Origin: CALGFH01 sp036003705
GTDB taxonomy: Bacteria; Actinomycetota; CALGFH01
NCBI GenBank assembly: GCA_036003705.1
Contig: DASYSE010000107.1
Coordinates: 1-43,430, forward strand
Length of the DNA: 43,430 nt
Reading direction: 5' to 3'
Position 1 is the first letter of the stretch. Each line of letters starts with the position of its first letter. The position numbers and the translations under genes were made by a program. Below the pieces are notes generated by a model, which was given only the letters and a program-made list of their open reading frames with translations, did not search any database and had not been told where the DNA came from. This document shows, piece by piece, positions 38,426 through 43,430 of this stretch.

Positions 38426-39538
38426 ATGATCCCGCAGCGCAAGGGCATGGCCTCCAAGCAGGCCCACGTCGACCTCCCCGAGGGAACCTGCGAGGAGGAG
38501 CACGGCCGCCAGGCGTTCACCGGACGCGCCTCCCACCTGTACCGGACCGCGCCCCCGACCGCCTGGGTCAAGGTCGAGGGCCCGCTGCGCCCGTGGGCGT
38601 TCGACTGGAACCGGCTCACCCCGCCCGACCAGACCGACCCAGAGGCCGACCCGCTGGTGGTGCTGTCCAACAGGGACCTGTCCGTGCTGGTGTCGCGCCG
38701 CTCGGCGCCGATGCCGTTCTTCGTCCGCGACGCCGACGGCGACGTCGTCTACTTCGTGCACCGGGGCGAGGGGACGCTGGAGACCGACTACGGGCCGCTG
38801 CGGTTCCGGGCCGGCGACTACCTGGTCGTGCCCAAGGGCACCACCCACCGGGTGGTGCCGGCCACCACCGACAACTTCTTCCTGCTGATCGAGGGCGACG
38901 AGTTCGTCCTGCCCGACAAGGGCCTGCTCGGCCACCACGCCCTGTTCGACCCGGGGGTGCTGGAGACGCCGGAGCCCGACCCGCACGACCAGCAGGGCGA
39001 GTTCCGCGTCCGGGTGCGCCGCCGTGGCGAGGTGACCACCTTCACCTTCCCGCACCATCCGCTGAACGTCGTCGGCTGGCAGGGCGACCTGGCGCCGTTC
39101 CGGCTCAACGTGGCCGACTTCCGCCCGGTGGTCAGCCCCCGCTACCACCTGCCGCCGAGCGTCCACACCACCTTCCGGTGCCGCGGCTTCGACATCGCCA
39201 CCTTCGCCCCCCGCCCGTTCGAGACCGACCCGGGCGCGCTGCGGGTGCCGTTCTACCACTCGAATATTGATAACGATGAGCTGCTCTTCTACCACGACGG
39301 CGACTTCTTCAGCCGCAAGGGCATCGACAAGGGCATGGCCACCCTGCACCCGGCCGGCGTCCATCACGGGCCCCAGCCGGGCGCGGCCGAGGGTGCCGCC
39401 ACCAAGCAGATGACCGACGAGGTGGCGGTGATGATCGAATGCCTGGAGCCGCTCACCGTCAGCCCCGAGGCCGAGAAGGCCTCGATCCAGGCCTACGCCA
39501 CCTCATGGGCCAGAGGGCTCGGCCTGCTCGACGAATGA
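38426..39538 (+). CDS. hmgA: Homogentisate 1,2-dioxygenase-family protein
   Basis: The protein of 370 residues is a double cupin of the homogentisate dioxygenase family, which opens the aromatic ring in tyrosine breakdown using Fe(II). Marks include RRSAPMPFFVRDADGDVVYFVHRGEGTLETDYGPLRFRAGDYLVVPKGTTHRV, WQGDLAPFRLNVADF, and the metal-site region FYHSNIDNDELLFYHDGDFF and LHPAGVHHGPQPG. The start ATG 38426 has AAAGGGGG upstream; a GTG at 38393 could give 11 more residues. No fumarylacetoacetase or maleylacetoacetate isomerase is nearby, so the substrate is uncertain. The codons AAT ATT GAT AAC GAT at the metal-site motif are strikingly AT-rich for this gene. Confidence 0.8.
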   Translation: MIPQRKGMASKQAHVDLPEGTCEEEHGRQAFTGRASHLYRTAPPTAWVKVEGPLRPWAFDWNRLTPPDQTDPEADPLVVLSNRDLSVLVSRRSAPMPFFVRDADGDVVYFVHRGEGTLETDYGPLRFRAGDYLVVPKGTTHRVVPATTDNFFLLIEGDEFVLPDKGLLGHHALFDPGVLETPEPDPHDQQGEFRVRVRRRGEVTTFTFPHHPLNVVGWQGDLAPFRLNVADFRPVVSPRYHLPPSVHTTFRCRGFDIATFAPRPFETDPGALRVPFYHSNIDNDELLFYHDGDFFSRKGIDKGMATLHPAGVHHGPQPGAAEGAATKQMTDEVAVMIECLEPLTVSPEAEKASIQAYATSWARGLGLLDE

Positions 39539-39752
39539 CCACACCGCGGCGCCGGCGCCGGCGGGGAGTCGGGCTCGGCCGGGGGGTCGGGCCCGGCCTG
39601 CTGGTGGTCGGCGGGGCCGGGACGGCGCTGCTGCCGCAGACCCCCCGCTGGCTGCTGCACGTGGCCCTCGGGCCGTTCCGTGGCAGGCGGCCGCCGAGGG
39701 GGAACGCTCCGCGCTCCGCCGCGAGCGGCTCGCCGGGTGGGCCGAGCACGGG

Positions 39753-39758
39753 TAGCCT
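39753..39758 (+). promoter_or_regulatory. Candidate -10 element of ttuB-ttuA-trmI
   Basis: TAGCCT (in GGTAGCCT) ends six bases before the ttuB ATG, with no ribosome-binding site. A leaderless operon start is likely. The 226-bp spacer 39539-39764 otherwise shows no gene I can support. Confidence 0.45.
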
Positions 39759-39764
39759 CATGCC

Positions 39765-39968
39765 ATGCTCGTCACCGCGCGCCTGCGCCCACCCGACCGC
39801 ACCGTCGAGGTGGCCGACGTCCGGCGCGTCGCCGACCTGCTGGCAAGTCTGGAGGTGCTCCCCGGAGCGGTGCTGGTGATCCGCGACGGCGCGCTGCTGA
39901 CCAGCCAGGACGAGCTGCACGACGGCGACCGGGTCGAGGTCCGGTTCGCGATCTCGGGAGGAGGATGA
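39765..39968 (+). CDS. ttuB: TtuB/MoaD/ThiS-like sulfur carrier protein
   Basis: The 67-residue protein has a ubiquitin-like beta-grasp sequence ending in the C-terminal di-glycine (ISGGG) that is activated as a thiocarboxylate. Middle segments (VEVADVRRVADLLASLEV, LVIRDGALLTSQDELHDGDRVEVRFAI) follow the ThiS/MoaD pattern. Placement four bases before a TtuA-type tRNA thiolase identifies it as the sulfur donor for that enzyme rather than for thiamine or molybdopterin, which is an inference from context. The last codons (GGA GGA GG) double as the ribosome-binding site of ttuA. Confidence 0.85.
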   Translation: MLVTARLRPPDRTVEVADVRRVADLLASLEVLPGAVLVIRDGALLTSQDELHDGDRVEVRFAISGGG

Positions 39969-39972
39969 GCCG

Positions 39973-40926
39973 ATGGCCATGCGTTGCAAGCGCTGCCGCG
40001 GCCGGGCCGTCATGGAGCTCCGCCGGCACAACGCCGCCTTCTGCCGCGACTGCTTCCTCCACTACGTCGGCCAGCAGGTGACCCGGGCAATCGCCAAGTA
40101 CCGGATGCTCGGCCACACCGACCGGGTGCTGGTGGCGGTCTCCGGCGGCAAGGACTCGCTGGCTCTCTGGGACCTGCTGCTCGACCTGGGCTACCGCGCC
40201 GACGGGCTGTACCTGAGCCTCGGGATCGGCGCCTACTCCGAACGGTCCAAGGCGGTCTGCCAGGAGTTCGCGGCCGCCCGCGGCGCCACCCTCCTGGTCC
40301 ACGACCTGGCCGGCGAGCACGGCTACACCATCCCGGAGGCGGCCGGCCAGGGCGGCCGGTCCTCCTGCGGGGTGTGCGGGCTGTCCAAACGCTACGTGTT
40401 CAACCGGGCCGCGCTGGACGGCGGCTACGACGTGGTCTGCACCGGCCACAACCTCGACGACGAGGCGGCGGTGCTGTTCGGCAACACCCTGCGCTGGGAC
40501 ACCGCCGCCATGGCCAGGCAGTTCCCGGTCCTGGAGGCGACCCGCCCCGGCCTGGTCAAGAAGGCCAAGCCGCTGTACCGGGTGGCCGAGCGGGAGACCG
40601 CCGGCTACTGCGTGCTCAAGGGCATCGACTACGTGGTCGAGGAGTGCCCGCTGGTCGCCGGCAACACCCAGATGCGGCACAAGGAGACCCTCAACCAGAT
40701 GGAGGAGGCCGCGCCCGGCACCAAGCACACCTTCCTGTTCGGCTACCTGGACCGGGCCGCCGCCCTGCTCAAGGTGGCCGACGTGACCGAGCTGGCCGAG
40801 TGCGCCCGCTGCGGCATGACCACCCAGGCCCCGGACGACCCGGCCGAGCCGCCGGTGTGCGCCTTCTGCCGTTCCAAGGACCGGCTGGTGCGGTCGCTGC
40901 CCGTGGTCGAGGGCGCGTCGCGGTGA
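39973..40926 (+). CDS. ttuA: tRNA 2-thiolation enzyme TtuA (TtcA/Ncs6 family)
   Basis: The protein of 317 residues contains the PP-loop SGGKDS (57-62), an N-terminal zinc finger (C5, C8, C24, C27), a C-terminal zinc finger (CARCG and CAFC) and three cysteines that fit the catalytic [4Fe-4S] site: C133 and C136 in SSCGVCG and C226 in EECPLVAGN. This matches TtuA, which adenylates U54 (as ribothymidine) in the T loop and transfers sulfur from TtuB to give 2-thio-ribothymidine. Family members of the Ncs6 branch modify U34 instead, so the position is an inference supported by the adjacent TrmI gene, which also modifies the T loop. Confidence 0.88.
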   Translation: MAMRCKRCRGRAVMELRRHNAAFCRDCFLHYVGQQVTRAIAKYRMLGHTDRVLVAVSGGKDSLALWDLLLDLGYRADGLYLSLGIGAYSERSKAVCQEFAAARGATLLVHDLAGEHGYTIPEAAGQGGRSSCGVCGLSKRYVFNRAALDGGYDVVCTGHNLDDEAAVLFGNTLRWDTAAMARQFPVLEATRPGLVKKAKPLYRVAERETAGYCVLKGIDYVVEECPLVAGNTQMRHKETLNQMEEAAPGTKHTFLFGYLDRAAALLKVADVTELAECARCGMTTQAPDDPAEPPVCAFCRSKDRLVRSLPVVEGASR

Positions 40927-40966
40927 AGCCCCGCAGGGGTCCGGGGAACCCCAACGGGATGCCCCG

Positions 40967-41776
40967 GTGAAACCAATCCAGGTCGGGGAGCGGGTGCTGC
41001 TCCAGGACGTCAAGGGCCGCCGCTACCTGATCACCCTGGAGCAGGGCGGGACCTTCCACACCCACAAGGGCCGCCTGGCCCACGACGAGCTGATCGGCGC
41101 CGCCGAGGGCGCTGTCGCCCGCACCGACCTCGGCCAGCGGCTGCTGGTGCTGCGCCCGACCCTGGCCGACTGGGTGGTCAAGATGCCCCGCGGCGCCCAG
41201 GTCATCTACCCCAAGGTGCTGGCCCTGATGGTGATGGCGGCCGACGTCCAGCCCGGTCAGACCGTCGTGGAGGCGGGCGCCGGGTCGGGGGCGCTCTCGA
41301 TCGCCCTGCTGCAGGCGCTCGCCCCCGGCGGGCGGCTCCACTCCTTCGAGCTGCGGCCCGACTTCGCCGCCACGGCCAGAGGCAACGTGGAGAGCTGGTT
41401 CGGCAAGCCTCCGGAGGGCTTCCAGCTGCACGAGGGTGACGTGGTCTCGGGCATCACCACCGTCGGGCAGGTCGACCGGGTCCTGCTCGATCTGCTCGAA
41501 CCCTGGCTGGTGGTGCCGGGCGCGGCCGACGCCCTCGCACCCGGCGGGACGCTGGTCTGCTTCGTGGCCACCGTGCCCCAGGTCATGCGCGCCGTCCAGG
41601 CCCTCGAGAGCTCGGGCGGCTTCGGCCTGATCGAGACCTCGGAGGCGATCTTCCGCCCCTGGCACGTCGACGGCCTGGCCGTCCGGCCCGAGCATCGCAT
41701 GGTCGGCCACACCGGCTTCCTGGTCTCGGCCCGCCGCGTCGACGGCCCCTGGCCAGCCCCCGGCCCGATCCGCTGA
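40967..41776 (+). CDS. trmI: tRNA (adenine-58-N1)-methyltransferase TrmI
   Basis: This SAM-dependent methyltransferase of 269 residues makes m1A at position 58 of the tRNA T loop. The N-terminal beta domain (VGERVLLQDVKGRRYLITLEQGGTFHTHKGRLAHDELIG) is typical of the tetrameric TrmI family. The SAM site is VVEAGAGSGALSIALLQAL (100-118), with the acidic strand FELRPD and the catalytic-region aspartate in RVLLDLLEPW. The start is GTG 40967, 40 bp after ttuA, with only a weak ribosome-binding site (CAACGGGATG). In Mycobacterium a trmI gene likewise lies close to the proteasome ATPase, which follows here after 379 bp. Confidence 0.92.
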   Translation: MKPIQVGERVLLQDVKGRRYLITLEQGGTFHTHKGRLAHDELIGAAEGAVARTDLGQRLLVLRPTLADWVVKMPRGAQVIYPKVLALMVMAADVQPGQTVVEAGAGSGALSIALLQALAPGGRLHSFELRPDFAATARGNVESWFGKPPEGFQLHEGDVVSGITTVGQVDRVLLDLLEPWLVVPGAADALAPGGTLVCFVATVPQVMRAVQALESSGGFGLIETSEAIFRPWHVDGLAVRPEHRMVGHTGFLVSARRVDGPWPAPGPIR

Positions 41777-42155
41777 CCAGCTCGGGTGGGGAGATCAGGG
41801 GGCACGCCAGCGCCCGAGAAGGTCAGGACACCATCAAGGACGCCTGGCCGAGCGCCGATACACGACCGGGCCGCCGCTCGACGGCGGCCACGTCGTGGCG
41901 ACTGTGGAGGTTGTTTGTGCTGCTCAACGGGAGTTCCCGCCGCTGGTCGGGAAGGCCGGGTAGCATGGCCATGGGATGACTTCCGCGTCCCCCGAACCGT
42001 TGCCGACCCCCCGACCTCGATGCGTTCCCGGGCGCGTCTCGGCGGGCTACTCCAGATTTGGTCACAAGCGCGCTATTGGAAGAGCCGATAGGGTTTAGGC
42101 AAGTCTACCTAGCCATCCATCGGTAGCCTCCACCACCGCCGAAGGGGGGACTCAC
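41777..42155. other. Spacer between trmI and arc; promoter region, no supported gene
   Basis: The stretch of 379 bp has no gene I can support. A 40-codon frame starts ATG 41976 and ends in the TAG near 42098, but shows no family features. The right end has a CTACC...GGTAG inverted repeat (about 42103-42126) and the -10-like TAGCCT (42124-42129), 26 bp before the arc GTG. These are the likely promoter and control site of arc. Confidence 0.5.
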
Positions 42156-43430
42156 GTGAAGGACGCCGACCGCTCCAGGCAGTCCCGTTCCCGTCGCGAC
42201 CCCGATCCCAACCCCGAGGAGGCGCTGGAACCAAGCGAGCTGCAGCGGCAGATCCAGTTCCTCGAGGAGGAGACGGCCTTGCTCCGCCGCCGCCTGCAGG
42301 ACTCGCCGCGCCAGGTCCGCGTGCTCGAGGAACGGCTGCTCGAGACCAAGGGCCAGCTCGCGCAGGCGCTCTCCCAGAACGAACGCCTGGCCGCCACCCT
42401 CAGGGAGGCCAGAGAGCAGATCATCGCCCTCAAGGAAGAGGTGGAGAAGCTCACCGCCCCGCCCTCGGGCTTCGGGGTGGTCCTCGGGGTCAACGACGAC
42501 GGCACCATCAACATCTCCTCGGGCGGCCGCAAGCTGCGGGTCAACGTCCACCCCGAGATCGACCCCAAGTCGCTCCAGCCGGGCCAGGAGCTGATGCTCA
42601 ACGAGGCCCTGAACGTGGTCGAGGCCTGCACCTACGAGATCCAGGGTGAGGTCGTCCAGCTCAAGGAGATGCTCGGGCTGGACAGGGCGCTGGTCATCGG
42701 CAACGCCGACGAGGAGCGGGTGGTGCAGATCGGCGAGCCGCTGCGCAACCGCACCCTGCGGGCCGGCGACTCGCTGCTGCTGGACGTCCGCTCTGGCTTC
42801 GTGCTCGAACACCTGCCCAAGCCGGAGGTCGAGGAGCTGATCCTGGAAGAGGTGCCCGACATCTCCTACCAGGACATCGGCGGCCTGGCCGACCAGATCG
42901 AGCAGATCCGCGACGCGGTCGAGCTGCCGTTCCTGCACGCCGACCTGTTCGCCGAGCACCAGCTCAAGCCGCCCAAGGGCATCCTGCTGTACGGCCCCCC
43001 GGGCTGCGGCAAGACGCTGATCGCCAAGGCGGTGGCCAACTCGCTGGCCAAGAAGGTCGCCGAGGTGACCGGACAGGCGAGCGGGCGCAGCTACTTCCTC
43101 AACATCAAGGGCCCCGAGCTGCTCAACAAGTACGTCGGGGAGACCGAGCGCCAGATCCGGCTGATCTTCCAGCGGGCCAAGGAGAAGTCCAGCGAGGGCG
43201 TGCCGGTGATCGTGTTCTTCGACGAGATGGACTCGATCTTCCGCACCCGCGGCTCGGGCGTGTCCTCCGACGTCGAGAACACCATCGTTCCCCAGCTGCT
43301 GAGCGAGATCGACGGGGTCGAGCAGCTCAAGAACGTGATCGTGATCGGCGCCTCCAACCGCGAGGACATGATCGACCCGGCGATCCTGCGGCCCGGCCGC
43401 CTGGACGTGAAGATCAAGATCGAGCGGCCC
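42156..43430 (+). CDS. arc: Proteasome-associated AAA ATPase ARC/Mpa, 3' end outside window
   Basis: The first 425 codons of a protein usually about 590 residues long are present; the frame is still open at the window edge. Residues about 27-100 form a coiled coil (LQRQIQFLEEETALLRRRL), which in this family captures pupylated substrates. Residues about 105-225 are the tandem OB domain. The AAA module has Walker A GPPGCGKT (280-287), the pore loop KYVG (325-328) and Walker B VIVFFDEMDS (351-360), then SNREDMIDPAILRPGRLD. It unfolds Pup-tagged proteins for the 20S proteasome, so the organism has the Pup system. The start GTG 42156 follows GAAGGGGGGA. Confidence 0.95.
   Translation, partial: MKDADRSRQSRSRRDPDPNPEEALEPSELQRQIQFLEEETALLRRRLQDSPRQVRVLEERLLETKGQLAQALSQNERLAATLREAREQIIALKEEVEKLTAPPSGFGVVLGVNDDGTINISSGGRKLRVNVHPEIDPKSLQPGQELMLNEALNVVEACTYEIQGEVVQLKEMLGLDRALVIGNADEERVVQIGEPLRNRTLRAGDSLLLDVRSGFVLEHLPKPEVEELILEEVPDISYQDIGGLADQIEQIRDAVELPFLHADLFAEHQLKPPKGILLYGPPGCGKTLIAKAVANSLAKKVAEVTGQASGRSYFLNIKGPELLNKYVGETERQIRLIFQRAKEKSSEGVPVIVFFDEMDSIFRTRGSGVSSDVENTIVPQLLSEIDGVEQLKNVIVIGASNREDMIDPAILRPGRLDVKIKIERP

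Noticed and set aside
39535..39879. Plus-strand frame whose ATG overlaps the dioxygenase stop
   Set aside because: It has a possible hydrophobic stretch but runs into ttuB in another frame and becomes Pro/Ser/Arg-rich without family resemblance. It is probably chance.
41976..42098. 40-codon frame in the trmI-arc spacer
   Set aside because: No ribosome-binding site, domain or conserved pattern is visible; a leader peptide cannot be excluded but is not supported.

Overview
The window is a high-GC actinobacterial chromosome segment. The evidence is the dense GC-ended codon use, a Pup-proteasome ATPase (ARC/Mpa) at the right edge, OpcA inside the pentose-phosphate operon, and repeated leaderless-type promoters in which a TAnnnT hexamer sits 5-8 bases before the start codon. 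Genus and species cannot be read from this sequence; an uncultured or deep-branching actinobacterium is plausible. Region 1-25.1 kb is housekeeping: a fused heme A synthase/heme O synthase (ctaA-ctaB, minus, cut by the left edge); a spacer with a perfect hairpin and a 40-bp tandem repeat; nicotinate phosphoribosyltransferase; a CmcI-like methyltransferase/hydroxylase-family protein; an aldo/keto reductase; a PIN-PhoH2 protein with a small repeat-bearing companion; an exported gamma-glutamyltransferase; kynureninase; a GMC alcohol oxidase; a membrane-anchored pentapeptide-repeat protein; a DUF885 HExxH protein; polyphosphate kinase; the tightly coupled operon tkt-tal-zwf-opcA-pgl; and citrate synthase behind a palindromic operator candidate. 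Region 25.28-35.98 kb is an integrated mobile element of about 10.7 kb bounded by a 12-bp direct repeat. It carries a tyrosine integrase, a hicBA toxin-antitoxin pair, a primase/ATPase replication protein, a string of small translationally coupled genes, and an HK97-type head module (capsid, portal, protease, HNH nuclease, large terminase). No tail, tape-measure or lysis gene is visible. This is the layout of a satellite that builds its own head and borrows tails from a helper phage (capsid-forming PICI-like), and it is the most interesting object here. A hairpin covers the ribosome-binding site of its capsid gene. A degenerate tRNA-like sequence lies just outside its left end. Region 36-43.4 kb is chromosomal again: a histone-deacetylase-family hydrolase, a YcaQ/AlkZ-type DNA glycosylase, a homogentisate-dioxygenase-family protein, then a tRNA T-loop modification cassette (sulfur carrier TtuB, tRNA 2-thiolase TtuA, m1A58 methyltransferase TrmI), and the start of arc/mpa, cut by the right edge.
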